A DNA stretch of 64,000 nt, taken from TMED27 sp041397865. Lineage in GTDB: Bacteria > Pseudomonadota > Alphaproteobacteria > Micavibrionales > Micavibrionaceae. How positions within the stretch are numbered: position 1 is the first letter of the stretch; every line of letters begins with the position of its first letter. The DNA is taken from the NCBI GenBank assembly GCA_041397865.1, contig JAWKVT010000001.1, forward strand, positions 124,001-188,000. The letters run 5' to 3'. Shown here one piece after another: positions 9,337 to 17,312 of the stretch. The notes beneath the pieces were generated by a model. It saw only the letters and a program-made list of their open reading frames with translations, was not told the origin of the DNA and made no database searches. The position numbers were made by a program, and so were the translations under genes.

Positions 9337-10428
9337 TCAAGGATTTTTTGAAAGCGCCTCAATAACGGCCTCACCCATGCCCTGCGTTGAAACCTCTTCG
9401 CAACCCGGCGCCATAATATCCGCTGTGCGGATGCCGTCATTCAAAACGCTCTGCACAGCGCTCTCAAGCCTATCCGCCAGATCTCCACGCTCCAGAGAAT
9501 AACGCAGCGCCATAGAAAGGCTCAGAATTGTCGCCAGCGGGTTCGCCTTACCAAGTCCGGCAATATCGGGCGCAGAACCGTGTACAGGCTCATACAGCCC
9601 CGGCGAGCCGGGAACGCCCAGCGAGGCCGAAGGCAGCATCCCCAGCGATCCTGTGAGCATAGAGGCCTCATCGCTCAAAATATCGCCAAACAGATTGTCT
9701 GTGACAATCACATCAAATTGGCGCGGATTGCGGCAAAGCTGCATGGCGCAGTTATCCGCCAGCATATGCTCCAACGTCACATCGCTATACTCCGCCGCAT
9801 GCAGCGCGGTGATGTCCTCTTTCCACAGCTTCCCGCTTTCCATCACGTTATGTTTCTCGCACGACGTAACGCGGTTCGAACGCTTGCGCGCCAGTTCAAA
9901 CGCTACGCGCCCGATCCGTTCAATCTCGTATGTCTCATAAACTTGCGTATTCACGCCGCGCCGCTGTCCGCCGCCCAAATCCTCAATCCCCCGAGGCTCG
10001 CCAAAATACACCCCGCCGGTCAGTTCCCGCACGATCAGGATATCCAGCCCCTTCACAATCTCCGGCTTAAGCGAAGACGCATCCACCAGCGCATCAAACA
10101 CAAGGGCAGGGCGCAAATTCGCAAAAAGTTCCAGTTCCTTCCGTGCGCGCAGCAAACCCGCTTCCGGGCGCTTGTGATAATCCACCCCGTCCCATTGCGG
10201 CCCGCCGACACTACCCATCAGGATCGCATCTGCGCCCCGGCATTTTTCCAGCGTCTCATCCGCAAACGGCACGCCATACGCATCATAAGCCTGCCCGCCG
10301 ATCAAATCGTGTTCCAAGGCGATATCCAGCCCTGCATGCGCGCTGAGCCACTCAACCACCTTAACCGCCTCTGCGACAATCTCCGGCCCAATCCCGTCAC
10401 CGGGCAATATGAGAAGTGTTTTTGCCAT
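9337..10428 (-). CDS. leuB: 3-isopropylmalate dehydrogenase
   Basis: 363 residues, normal for the family. It catalyses NAD-dependent oxidative decarboxylation of 3-isopropylmalate, the third step of leucine synthesis. Recognisable elements are the N-terminal LILPGDGIGPEIV, the substrate-loop IVRELTGGVYFGEPRG, the catalytic region with NVMESGKLWKE, metal-binding NLFGDILSDEAS, and the C-terminal NAD site YEPVHGSAPDIAGLGKANPLA. It ends the minus-strand leuC/leuD/leuB series. A palindromic repeat occupies the gap between it and leuD. Confidence 0.97.
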   Translation of the reverse strand: MAKTLLILPGDGIGPEIVAEAVKVVEWLSAHAGLDIALEHDLIGGQAYDAYGVPFADETLEKCRGADAILMGSVGGPQWDGVDYHKRPEAGLLRARKELELFANLRPALVFDALVDASSLKPEIVKGLDILIVRELTGGVYFGEPRGIEDLGGGQRRGVNTQVYETYEIERIGRVAFELARKRSNRVTSCEKHNVMESGKLWKEDITALHAAEYSDVTLEHMLADNCAMQLCRNPRQFDVIVTDNLFGDILSDEASMLTGSLGMLPSASLGVPGSPGLYEPVHGSAPDIAGLGKANPLATILSLSMALRYSLERGDLADRLESAVQSVLNDGIRTADIMAPGCEEVSTQGMGEAVIEALSKNP

Positions 10429-10448
10429 TTTAATCCTTTTTGTTTTTT

Positions 10449-10522
10449 AACCACCAAGACACCAAGGGCACCAAGTTTTTTTATTATTATTTCTTCTTAG
10501 TGTCTCCGTGTCTTGGTGGTTT
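10449..10522. repeat. Solo palindromic repeat, family A (leuB-leuD gap)
   Basis: Inverted repeat with arms at 10449-10475 (begins AACCACCAAGACACCAAG) and 10496-10522 (the complement begins AACCACCAAGACACGGAG), separated by a 20-base T-rich spacer. Each arm is built of near-tandem 7-8-base units of the type CACCAAG. The same family flanks the PD-(D/E)XK gene at about 50.4-50.8 kb and fills the dapF-mtaB gap. Confidence 0.85.
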
Positions 10523-10529
10523 TAATTTT

Positions 10530-11135
10530 TTACACCCACGGCTGCTCTTTCGAGCGCTTTTCTTCAAACGTATCAATATGCACGTTTTTCTCCAGTGTCA
10601 GGCCGATATCGTCCAAACCATTCAGCAAACAATGCTTGCGAAACGGGTCAATATCGAATTCAAACGTAAATTTATTCCCGCGCGTGATGGTTTGCCTTTC
10701 AAGATCAATTTCAATCGCTCCATCCGGGTCGTCCGTCGCGCTGGCCATCAACTCATCAACCTGTTCTTTTGGTAGTTCAATGGGAAGGATGCCGTTCTTA
10801 AAGCTATTGTTAAAGAAAATATCCGCAAAAGACGGCGCAATAATACAGCGAAACCCCATATCCAAAAGCGCCCACGGCGCATGCTCTCGGCTGGAGCCGC
10901 AGCCGAAATTCTCACCCGTAATCAAAATCTCCGCATTCGTATATTCCGGTTTGTTCAGTGCAAAGCCGGGCAGGGGCTCGCCATTATCATCATAGCGAAT
11001 ATTATAAAACGCGCTCACCCCCAGCCCCGTACGCTTCACGGTTTTAAGAAACTGCTTGGGAATGATGATATCAGTATCGACGTTAATCATGTCCAGCGGC
11101 GCAGCTATGGCTTTTAGGGTCGTAAATGGCTTCAT
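10530..11135 (-). CDS. leuD: 3-isopropylmalate dehydratase, small subunit
   Basis: 201 residues, the swivelling small subunit that pairs with LeuC to isomerise 2-isopropylmalate. The N-terminal VDTDIIIPKQFLK motif and FGCGSSREHAPWAL (the conserved GSSREHA substrate-binding loop) are plain, as is GFRCIIAPSFADIFFNNSFKNGILP. It starts three bases downstream of the HD-domain gene and probably shares its transcript. It is separated from leuC by about 2 kb that holds two opposite-strand genes and a repeat. Confidence 0.96.
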   Translation of the reverse strand: MKPFTTLKAIAAPLDMINVDTDIIIPKQFLKTVKRTGLGVSAFYNIRYDDNGEPLPGFALNKPEYTNAEILITGENFGCGSSREHAPWALLDMGFRCIIAPSFADIFFNNSFKNGILPIELPKEQVDELMASATDDPDGAIEIDLERQTITRGNKFTFEFDIDPFRKHCLLNGLDDIGLTLEKNVHIDTFEEKRSKEQPWV

Positions 11136-11138
11136 ATC

Positions 11139-11837
11139 TTAGTTGTCCTGCAAAATCCGGCCTTCTTTATAGTCATTCATTTTCATTTCTGCAAACGCTT
11201 CGAACAGCTCCATATCAAATATTTCCGCGCCTTTTTCCTCGCGCATGCGCTTGAGAACGCCCGGCGGAGAAATATCCCGGTCCCCGTAATGCGGTCTCCA
11301 TATCCGCCAGCCGTCATAGGCCTCAACAATCGCCGCCAGCCGAACCGGAGCGGAGAGCTGCTCTGCCGGTACGCCTTGCGTGCCTTTACCGTCCATCTGC
11401 TCATGATGGTGGGCCATAATGTCGATCATCAAATCTTTAAAGGGATGCTCGATATCGTGGAGAAGCTCAACGACAATCTGTACTCCCAGCAAGGTATGTG
11501 TCCGGCGATATTGCTTCACCCGCCCGTCGGGTTTTTCTTCCTGATCCCATATTTCCACAGGCAGCAGCTTCTTGCCGATATCATGCGGCAAAACGGCCCA
11601 GTACATATTCTCCGCCACCAAATCCCCAAGGCCCATATGCAAACAGGTGCGCTTCACATTCTCCGCCACGCGGTGTGCATGTTCGTGAAAGATATAAGTA
11701 TGGCCTTCGGGGCGCTGCTCATCAAAAGCTTTCAGCTCCGCCATCTGTTCTTCGATAAAGCCGCGAAAGCGCACACCAATCTCGGGCGTGTCGCGTAAGT
11801 CAAAGCCGCCGGGCCATTCCGAAATTTTTATTGCCAT
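11139..11837 (-). CDS. HD-domain phosphohydrolase (HD-GYP-like)
   Basis: 232 residues. Metal-binding motifs of the HD superfamily are visible: HEHAHRV at ~51-57, the HD pair in LPHDIGK at 84-89, and HHHEQMDGKG at 143-152. The last corresponds to the HHExxDGxGYP element of HD-GYP cyclic-di-GMP phosphodiesterases, but here it reads GKGTQGVP, so the GYP triplet is not conserved. AIVEAYDGWR also fits this family (normally I..V.D.YDA). It may hydrolyse a cyclic dinucleotide or another phosphate ester. It lies directly upstream of leuD with a three-base gap, an unusual partner for leucine synthesis. Confidence 0.8.
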   Translation of the reverse strand: MAIKISEWPGGFDLRDTPEIGVRFRGFIEEQMAELKAFDEQRPEGHTYIFHEHAHRVAENVKRTCLHMGLGDLVAENMYWAVLPHDIGKKLLPVEIWDQEEKPDGRVKQYRRTHTLLGVQIVVELLHDIEHPFKDLMIDIMAHHHEQMDGKGTQGVPAEQLSAPVRLAAIVEAYDGWRIWRPHYGDRDISPPGVLKRMREEKGAEIFDMELFEAFAEMKMNDYKEGRILQDN

Positions 11838-11912
11838 AATGATTTTACCGGATTTTAGAGACTTGCCCCTATTATTACAACCGGGAGAATAAGAATAAAA
11901 GGGGACGAAGTC

Positions 11913-12278
11913 ATGTTAAAGAAAATAATGCTGGGTATCATGTGTTGTTGCGCTTTAACCGCTGCGCCGTGTCGGGCCGGAGACGTAATGTTCGGGCCAT
12001 ATCTGCCGGATGAACGCTTGGGGCTGGATATGCTTCCACAAGGATTTTACGGCCCGTATCAAACGTCTTTCAACGATTTTAAGCAGACAGATCAACCGCC
12101 GCTCTACCGGAAAGACGGCATGCGCTTTCAACTCGCCGGGGAAAAGAAGGAAGGCGCTTTAAGCCTTTTCCTCGCCGCTGACAGCTTTTCCGTTGAAGAA
12201 AATAACCCCTTCGAGAATGATCTAAACGCGCTGTCTCCCGCCGCAGGCATCCAGTTTACAATAGATTTTAATCTGTAG
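11913..12278 (+). CDS. Small secreted protein of unknown function
   Basis: 121 residues with a signal peptide (KK, then IMLGIMCCCALTAAPCRA before GD). The mature part is short, with GPYLPDERLGLDMLPQGFYGPYQ near the front and a C-terminal stretch ending in GIQFTIDFNL; the terminal aromatic-hydrophobic pattern could be a beta-strand. I do not recognise the family. AAAAGGGGACG precedes the ATG. It lies between leuD/HD and leuC on the opposite strand, interrupting the usual leu order, and is followed by another secreted unknown. Confidence 0.6.
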   Translation: MLKKIMLGIMCCCALTAAPCRAGDVMFGPYLPDERLGLDMLPQGFYGPYQTSFNDFKQTDQPPLYRKDGMRFQLAGEKKEGALSLFLAADSFSVEENNPFENDLNALSPAAGIQFTIDFNL

Positions 12279-12357
12279 TTTCCGCGCGCTAAGTGACGTC
12301 TATAGAGAGTGCATCCTCTGTATCCCGCTCTCTTATTGCGTTGCAGCGGATTGAAAG

Positions 12358-12387
12358 TTGGCAGGGCTGTAAAGTGTTTGCTATAAT
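12358..12387 (+). promoter_or_regulatory. Promoter for the secreted protein gene at 12394
   Basis: TTGGCA at 12358-12363 and a perfect TATAAT at 12382-12387 are separated by 18 bases. The expected transcription start falls at about 12394, the same base as the GTG start codon of the downstream gene. Confidence 0.55.
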
Positions 12388-12393
12388 GTAATT

Positions 12394-13050
12394 GTGTATG
12401 ACATAAAAAAGAATAAATTAAAAAACAAATATTTGATTATAGCCGCTCTATCCTCTCTCGCCGTTTTTCCCGGCAGCGCTCAGGCAGGCGAAGAGGCATC
12501 CCCACAGCCCGGCTTTCTCAAAGGCTACGCCTTGTCCGCATATGAAAACGAGTATGCCTGGCGCATGAGTGCAGGCGACTATACCACGCCTGTAACGGCG
12601 CAGGTTTTCGAGGAAGCTGCGCTTGACACCGGAACACAGACCCTCAGCACGCATGAAAAAAGAGCGCTTACGCAGGATAAAGATAAAAATTCAAGCAAGA
12701 ACAAAGCCGAGGATTTTGCCGAAAGAATTATGGAGCAAATGCCTTATAGCCGTCAGCTCAAATCCACATGGCACCTCATTGACGGTGATACGGATATCTA
12801 TGTCGAGGGACTGCGCGTTGATCGCGGCAACAGAGGGCTTTCATACCAGACAAGCGCAATGCCGTTCATAGGTGAGGTCGAAGGCGTTAAGTTCACAGCC
12901 GAAGCAGGCAAGGATAACAAGCTGAAATTCGAAAGCAGCGTCATCCCCTTTGTCGGTCATGTCGAAGGACTAAAATTCAAAAGCTCCGTTGGAAAAGCTG
13001 CTCAGGTTTCGGTCCGCTATACCGTTCCGCTCGAACGTTTGGGGTTATAG
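12394..13050 (+). CDS. Secreted protein of unknown function, possibly leaderless mRNA
   Basis: 218 residues starting at GTG 12394, with a lysine-rich N-terminus, a hydrophobic core (YLIIAALSSLAVFPGSAQA) and a likely cleavage after AQA. The mature protein has a lysine-rich linker and then repeating beta-type segments: MPFIGEVEGVKFTAEAGKDNKLKF and IPFVGHVEGLKFKSSVGKAAQVSV are two related ~30-residue units. The end, VSVRYTVPLERLGL, may be an outer-membrane type terminus. No ribosome site precedes the GTG; it lies where transcription from the adjacent promoter should begin. No family recognised. Confidence 0.6.
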   Translation: MYDIKKNKLKNKYLIIAALSSLAVFPGSAQAGEEASPQPGFLKGYALSAYENEYAWRMSAGDYTTPVTAQVFEEAALDTGTQTLSTHEKRALTQDKDKNSSKNKAEDFAERIMEQMPYSRQLKSTWHLIDGDTDIYVEGLRVDRGNRGLSYQTSAMPFIGEVEGVKFTAEAGKDNKLKFESSVIPFVGHVEGLKFKSSVGKAAQVSVRYTVPLERLGL

Positions 13051-13071
13051 TTTTTCCGATTTATCCTCTTC

Positions 13072-13205
13072 CTGTCATTCCCGCGGCAGCGCGTACGCGC
13101 TGCTTAAACAGCGGGAATCCAGAAAAGGTATGCAGCGTCGCTGCACACATATGGATCCCGTTTGTGCGAATTTTTGCTTCGCAAAAATGCCAACGGGATG
13201 ACAGG
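13072..13205. repeat. Palindromic repeat, family B (copy 1)
   Basis: About 134 bases opening with TGTCATTCCCGC and closing with CGGGATGACAGG, with internal GCGGGAATCCAGAAAAGG and GGATCCCGTTTG blocks. The ends are complementary, and internal hairpins can form (GCAGCG/CGCTGC; GCGAATTTTTGC/GCAAAAA). It fills the convergent gap between the 12394 gene and leuC. A second copy is at 57981-58106. Confidence 0.75.
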
Positions 13206-13240
13206 GTGGGAGAAAGTTTTAGTTTCTTAAGCTGGAGACA

Positions 13241-14644
13241 TTACAATTCCCGAATATCCGTAAGCTTCCCCGTAATCGCCGCCGCAGCCGCCATAGCCGG
13301 GGAAACAAGATGCGTACGCCCGCCCTTGCCCTGCCGCCCTTCGAAATTGCGGTTAGATGTTGAGGCGCAGCGCTCGCCCGGCGCAAGCTGATCCGGATTC
13401 ATCCCCAGACACATGGAACATCCCGGCTCGCGCCAGTCAAACCCCGCTTCAATCAAAATCTCCGCAATCCCTTCTTCCTCCGCCATCGCTTTCACAAGGC
13501 CGGAGCCGGGAACAATCAGCGCCTCTTTAATGTTCGCGGCCACCTTTTTACCCGCCACCACTTTGGCAACCTCGCGCAAATCTTCAATCCGCGCATTAGT
13601 GCATGACCCTATAAACACCTTATCCACAGGGATATCCACCATCTTCGTCCCCGGCGTGAGGCCCATATATTCAAGCATCCGCATCACGGAAGCCTGCTTG
13701 TTCGGATCGTCAAAATCCGACGGGGCAGGGACCACCCCTGTAATCGGCACCACATCCTCCGGCGTTGTCCCCCATGTAACGGTCGGCGCAATATCTTCGG
13801 CCTTTAAAACAACCTCTTTATCATACACCGCCCCTTCATCGGACGGCAGGGTCTTCCAATACGCCACAGCCTTTTCAAACTCTTCGCCTTTCGGCGCCAT
13901 CGGACGGCCCTTGATATAGGCAAATGTCGTTTCATCCGGCGCAACCAGCCCGGCGCGCGCGCCGCCCTCAATCGACATATTGCAGATCGTCATCCGCCCT
14001 TCCATGGACAGCGCCCGTACAGCCTCACCGGCATATTCAATCACATAGCCCGTACCGCCCGCCGTGCCGATTGTGCCGATAATCGCCAAAATCATATCCT
14101 TCGCCGTCACACCGGGGCCGAGCGCCCCATCAACCGTAATGCGCATTGTCTTGGCCGGTTTTTGGATCAGCGTTTGCGTGGCCAGCACATGCTCAACCTC
14201 GCTCGTACCGATCCCGAACGCCAGCGCCCCGAACGCGCCGTGGGTCGAGGTATGGCTGTCCCCGCACACAATCGTCATGCCCGGCAGGGTAAAGCCCTGC
14301 TCCGGACCGATAATATGCACAATCCCCTGCCGCGTATCGGTCAGGTCAAAGAGTGTCACGCCGAATTCCTCGCAATTCTGCCGCAGCGTATCGACCTGTA
14401 TCCGGCTCATTTCTTCTTCAATCGGCTGGGAACGGTCCGTTGTCGGCACGTTATGATCCATCACCGCCAGCGTGTTTTCCACCCGCCGTACACCCCGCCC
14501 GGCCATACGCAAGCCCTCAAACGCCTGCGGCGAAGTCACCTCATGCACCAGATGCCGGTCGATATAGATTAGGCACGTCCCGTCATCTTGCTTGTGAACA
14601 ACATGATCGTCCCAGATTTTTTCAAATAACGTGCGTGGCTTCAT
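13241..14644 (-). CDS. leuC: 3-isopropylmalate dehydratase, large subunit
   Basis: 467 residues, the iron-sulfur large subunit of isopropylmalate isomerase. The 4Fe-4S ligands are in FIGSCTNARIEDL and in GCSMCLGMNPDQL near the C-terminus. GDSHTSTHGAFGALAFGIGTSEVEHVLATQ is diagnostic of the aconitase fold. It follows rplS at a distance of about 0.9 kb on the same strand, as in many alphaproteobacteria, but an opposite-strand gene lies between. The leuD partner is 2 kb downstream. Confidence 0.97.
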   Translation of the reverse strand: MKPRTLFEKIWDDHVVHKQDDGTCLIYIDRHLVHEVTSPQAFEGLRMAGRGVRRVENTLAVMDHNVPTTDRSQPIEEEMSRIQVDTLRQNCEEFGVTLFDLTDTRQGIVHIIGPEQGFTLPGMTIVCGDSHTSTHGAFGALAFGIGTSEVEHVLATQTLIQKPAKTMRITVDGALGPGVTAKDMILAIIGTIGTAGGTGYVIEYAGEAVRALSMEGRMTICNMSIEGGARAGLVAPDETTFAYIKGRPMAPKGEEFEKAVAYWKTLPSDEGAVYDKEVVLKAEDIAPTVTWGTTPEDVVPITGVVPAPSDFDDPNKQASVMRMLEYMGLTPGTKMVDIPVDKVFIGSCTNARIEDLREVAKVVAGKKVAANIKEALIVPGSGLVKAMAEEEGIAEILIEAGFDWREPGCSMCLGMNPDQLAPGERCASTSNRNFEGRQGKGGRTHLVSPAMAAAAAITGKLTDIREL

Positions 14645-14767
14645 TTCTTAACCCTATTTTAAGGCTTTCCCCATAGAATTTAACGTGAACAGGGCTGCGC
14701 ATTTAAGCAAAGAACATAAAGGCAGTCAATAAACGCTAAAAAAACAAAGTCGTAAGAGGGTAAAAAA

Positions 14768-15406
14768 ATGAGTGAAAAGCTTACAAATGAGTTTTTAGCT
14801 TCGGCATCGCCGGAGCTTGCCAAAAAAGAACCCCTGATTGTCGCCGAGTTTCAAAGCACTGACGGAGAAAAACTATACTTTGTCCACGAACCGGGATTTT
14901 TCAGCAATGATATTAAGAAATATTCGGAGCATGCATTGCCCGACGACTATAAAACCCATCACGGGCATATGGTGCTTCAAACGCTTGAGGATTACATAGC
15001 GGACGCAAACGAAATCCCGGTAATGGCCGAAGAGAAAATGAGAACCGCGCTGGAGATTTATAAAAATTACATTCACACGGACGTTTCACACTATGAAAAC
15101 CTGTCAGGGCAGGAATTTGCAGGAAAAACATACGAACTTATTGTTAGCGCTTTAAAAAGCGAGGTCGATACCGAAATTTTCTCCCCCGAGGATCGGGCAA
15201 AGCTGAATGAAATAACGGAGCAGTATCGAGAGCTTGGGCACATTCATAACGCGATGAACAAGCGCATTGAAGAGGTCAGGGCGGATATGAAGAGTAATGG
15301 GCTGGGAACTCACTTCCCAGGCGCGTTAGAACAGGAGAATGCACCGGGTACTGAACCTTCCCCCGGAGGACCGGATTGGAAAAATCCAGACGGCTCTATG
15401 GCGTAA
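14768..15406 (+). CDS. Unrecognised soluble protein
   Basis: 212 residues with no signal peptide or membrane segment. AAGAGGG stands eight bases before the ATG. The middle is helical and charged (EEKMRTALEIYKNYI, DRAKLNEITEQYRELG, MNKRIEEVRADMK), likely coiled coil around residues 150-180; the C-terminal ~35 residues are Pro/Gly-rich. It has its own terminator and lies on the opposite strand between rplS and leuC, so it is a lineage-specific insertion into a conserved gene order. Function unknown. Confidence 0.6.
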   Translation: MSEKLTNEFLASASPELAKKEPLIVAEFQSTDGEKLYFVHEPGFFSNDIKKYSEHALPDDYKTHHGHMVLQTLEDYIADANEIPVMAEEKMRTALEIYKNYIHTDVSHYENLSGQEFAGKTYELIVSALKSEVDTEIFSPEDRAKLNEITEQYRELGHIHNAMNKRIEEVRADMKSNGLGTHFPGALEQENAPGTEPSPGGPDWKNPDGSMA

Positions 15407-15433
15407 TGATAGAAGTATAGTAGAACAGTTCAT

Positions 15434-15467
15434 AAAAAAGCCGCTGTTATGAGCGGCTTTTTTTATT
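15434..15467 (+). terminator. Rho-independent terminator after the 14768 gene
   Basis: Stem AAAAAGCCGCT / AGCGGCTTTTT with a six-base loop, followed by more T, about 30 bases after the stop codon at 15404-15406. Confidence 0.88.
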
Positions 15468-15479
15468 CTTTTTTTAAAC

Positions 15480-15554
15480 CGTCATGCTGCGACTTGATCG
15501 CAGCATCTTTTTGAAAAACTGCAAAAGATCCTGTGGTCAAGCCACAGGATGACG
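15480..15554. repeat. Double-hairpin palindromic repeat, family E
   Basis: A 75-base unit beginning CGTCATGCTGCGA and ending CACAGGATGACG. Each half is a hairpin: ATGCTGCGA/TCGCAGCAT and ATCCTGTGG/CCACAGGAT, joined by an A-rich spacer. The outer ends CGTCAT/ATGACG are complementary. It lies in the convergent gap before the rplS stop codon. Confidence 0.75.
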
Positions 15555-15563
15555 TATTTGATC

Positions 15564-16160
15564 TTACTCTTCAGCGTTTCCTTCAGCCGCGGCACCCTCT
15601 GCTGCGGCCTTCGCAGCTTCCGCTTCCGCCTTCGCCGCAGCTTTTTCAGCCTCCTTCGCCGCTTTCTTTGCGGCTTTGGCTTCCTGATTGGCTTTATTCA
15701 CTTCCGCGCGCTTGGCGTCTTTGGTCGCTTTCTTCTGCGCTTTTTTCTGTGTCTTCGTCATCGCTTCAAGGCTCTCATCAACCTCGCTCTCAATACCGTG
15801 ACCGGTCGTACGCTCGCTAATCCGCGCAGACTTACCACGGCGATCGCGCAGGTAATAAAGCTTCGCGCGGCGAACATCGCCTTTGCGGATCACCTCGATA
15901 CTGTCGATCCGTGAACTCCACAGCGGGAAAACCCGCTCAACACCTTCGCCAAAGCTGATCTTGCGTACGCAGAAATTCGCATTCACGCCTGAGCCGGAGC
16001 GCGCAATACAAACGCCTTCATACGCCTGAATACGCTCACGCGTACCTTCTTTAACGCGTACATTCACTTTAACGGTATCGCCGGGACCGAAATCCGGAAT
16101 GGACTTGGCTTCCTGAAGCTTGGCAAGGGTCTTCGCTTCGAATTTCTGCAATGTATTCAT
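15564..16160 (-). CDS. rplS: 50S ribosomal protein L19 with long charged tail
   Basis: 198 residues from the ATG at 16160 (AAGGAACC just upstream); the frame continues further up but that part is not L19-like. Residues 1 to ~115 are the conserved L19 core at the 30S-50S interface: FGPGDTVKVNVRVKEGTRERIQAYEGVCI, FCVRKISFGEGVERVFPLWS, and GDVRRAKLYYLRDRRGKSARI. The remaining ~80 residues are an Ala/Lys/Glu repeat-like tail, probably helical and exposed. L19 is normally about 115-130 residues. It closes the rpsP-rimM-trmD-rplS series. Confidence 0.95.
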   Translation of the reverse strand: MNTLQKFEAKTLAKLQEAKSIPDFGPGDTVKVNVRVKEGTRERIQAYEGVCIARSGSGVNANFCVRKISFGEGVERVFPLWSSRIDSIEVIRKGDVRRAKLYYLRDRRGKSARISERTTGHGIESEVDESLEAMTKTQKKAQKKATKDAKRAEVNKANQEAKAAKKAAKEAEKAAAKAEAEAAKAAAEGAAAEGNAEE

Positions 16161-16272
16161 ATCTTTGGTTCCTTTTATCAAAGCCCGATAAATCAAGAGG
16201 CACTGGCACCCCAAGGCGGCTTATTTCTTAATTACGCCGGTTTATAACGCCCATAGCACCGTTTTGCAAGCT

Positions 16273-16959
16273 TTATTTGAGCAAATCCGGGCGGCGTTTC
16301 TTCGTGATTTCAAGAGATTGCGTCTCGCGCCAAGCCTTGATTTTCGCATGATCCCCGGATTTGAGGATATCCGGCACGCTATGCGCGCTGCCATCCGCCG
16401 CAACCCATTCATCTGGACGCGTATAATGCGGGTATTCCAGCAACCCATTCGAAAAACTCTCTTCATCCGGCGTTGCGGCATTGCCCATGACACCGGGCAA
16501 AAGGCGGATGCACGCATCCATAAGGATCAGCGCTGCGGGCTCTCCGCCTGAAAGCACATAATCGCCAATCGAAACCTCTTCAAAATTATGAACCTCCAAA
16601 ACCCGCTGATCCACGCCTTCATAGCGGCCACAGAGCAGGGTAATTTCGGAAAGATCGGCAAGCTCCTTCACCCTGGCCTGCGTCAGCGGCTTCCCACGGG
16701 GCGAGAGATAGATTTTTCTTCCCGGGTTTTCTACGGAAAGCAACGCCTTCTCAATCACATCCGCCCGCATCACCATGCCCGCCCCGCCGCCATAGGGCGT
16801 ATCATCCACGTTTTTATGCACCCCTTGCGCAAAATCGCGGATATTCACCGCGTTATACCCCCAATCCCGGCGCTCCAAAGCCTTTCCGCTCAAAGATTGC
16901 CCGAGGCAACCCGGAAACATCTCGGGAAACAGGGTCAGGATATTAAAATGCAGACTCAT
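16273..16959 (-). CDS. trmD: tRNA (guanine37-N1)-methyltransferase
   Basis: 228 residues. The enzyme methylates G37 of tRNAs reading CNN codons and so prevents frameshifting; it is a SPOUT knot protein using S-adenosylmethionine. Seen: N-terminal FNILTLFPEMFPG, PYGGGAGMVMRADVI, LLCGRYEGVDQRV, and the knot region IGDYVLSGGEPAALILMDACIRLLPGV followed by SFSNGLLEYPHYTRP. The ATG overlaps the stop of the upstream DUF2007 gene by four bases. Confidence 0.97.
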   Translation of the reverse strand: MSLHFNILTLFPEMFPGCLGQSLSGKALERRDWGYNAVNIRDFAQGVHKNVDDTPYGGGAGMVMRADVIEKALLSVENPGRKIYLSPRGKPLTQARVKELADLSEITLLCGRYEGVDQRVLEVHNFEEVSIGDYVLSGGEPAALILMDACIRLLPGVMGNAATPDEESFSNGLLEYPHYTRPDEWVAADGSAHSVPDILKSGDHAKIKAWRETQSLEITKKRRPDLLK

Positions 16960-17312
16960 TTTTCTCTTTTCCTGAAGTTTCGGATTGATGGCGCACCGGC
17001 AAAAAAACCGACAAGCGTCCCCAGAAGCGTTTTTAAATAAGGTCTGCGTAGGAGGGGCGCGCGCTCAGGAGTGGCCGCTTTATAGTGTTGCATTTCCTCT
17101 TTCAGTATCTCTTGGGCTCGCTCATAGTCTTGAGCGAAAACCATCAGGCGAACACCGCCAAGCGCAATGCCCAAATGCCATGCTGCGTTGTTATGATGTT
17201 CGTCCATTATAAAACAGGGCACATCATGGCTTTCAAGGATACCGCGAATAATATGAGCCTGCACATTATCGTAGAAGCGTCCTAATAAAACGAGTTTTCC
17301 TTCAGGTGTCAT
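16956..17312 (-). CDS. DUF2007-type small protein
   Basis: 118 residues. Features such as VLLGRFYDNVQAHIIRGILESHDVPCFIMDEHH and GGVRLMVFAQDYERAQEIL match the DUF2007 (putative signal-transducing) fold, a ferredoxin-like domain. The C-terminal ~30 residues are basic. It overlaps rimM upstream and trmD downstream by four bases each, so translation of the three is coupled. DUF2007 function is not established; its position suggests a link to ribosome or tRNA maturation. Confidence 0.75.
   Translation of the reverse strand: MTPEGKLVLLGRFYDNVQAHIIRGILESHDVPCFIMDEHHNNAAWHLGIALGGVRLMVFAQDYERAQEILKEEMQHYKAATPERAPLLRRPYLKTLLGTLVGFFAGAPSIRNFRKREK

Noticed and set aside
10449..10475. CACCAAG units considered as a CRISPR or tandem-repeat array
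   Set aside because: Only three to four degenerate 7-8-base units per arm, no spacers of constant length, and a mirrored second arm: a palindrome, not an array.
9580..10500. Long plus-strand frame opposite leuB
   Set aside because: Arg/His/Pro-rich shadow of a well-defined leuB; no start context and no domain.
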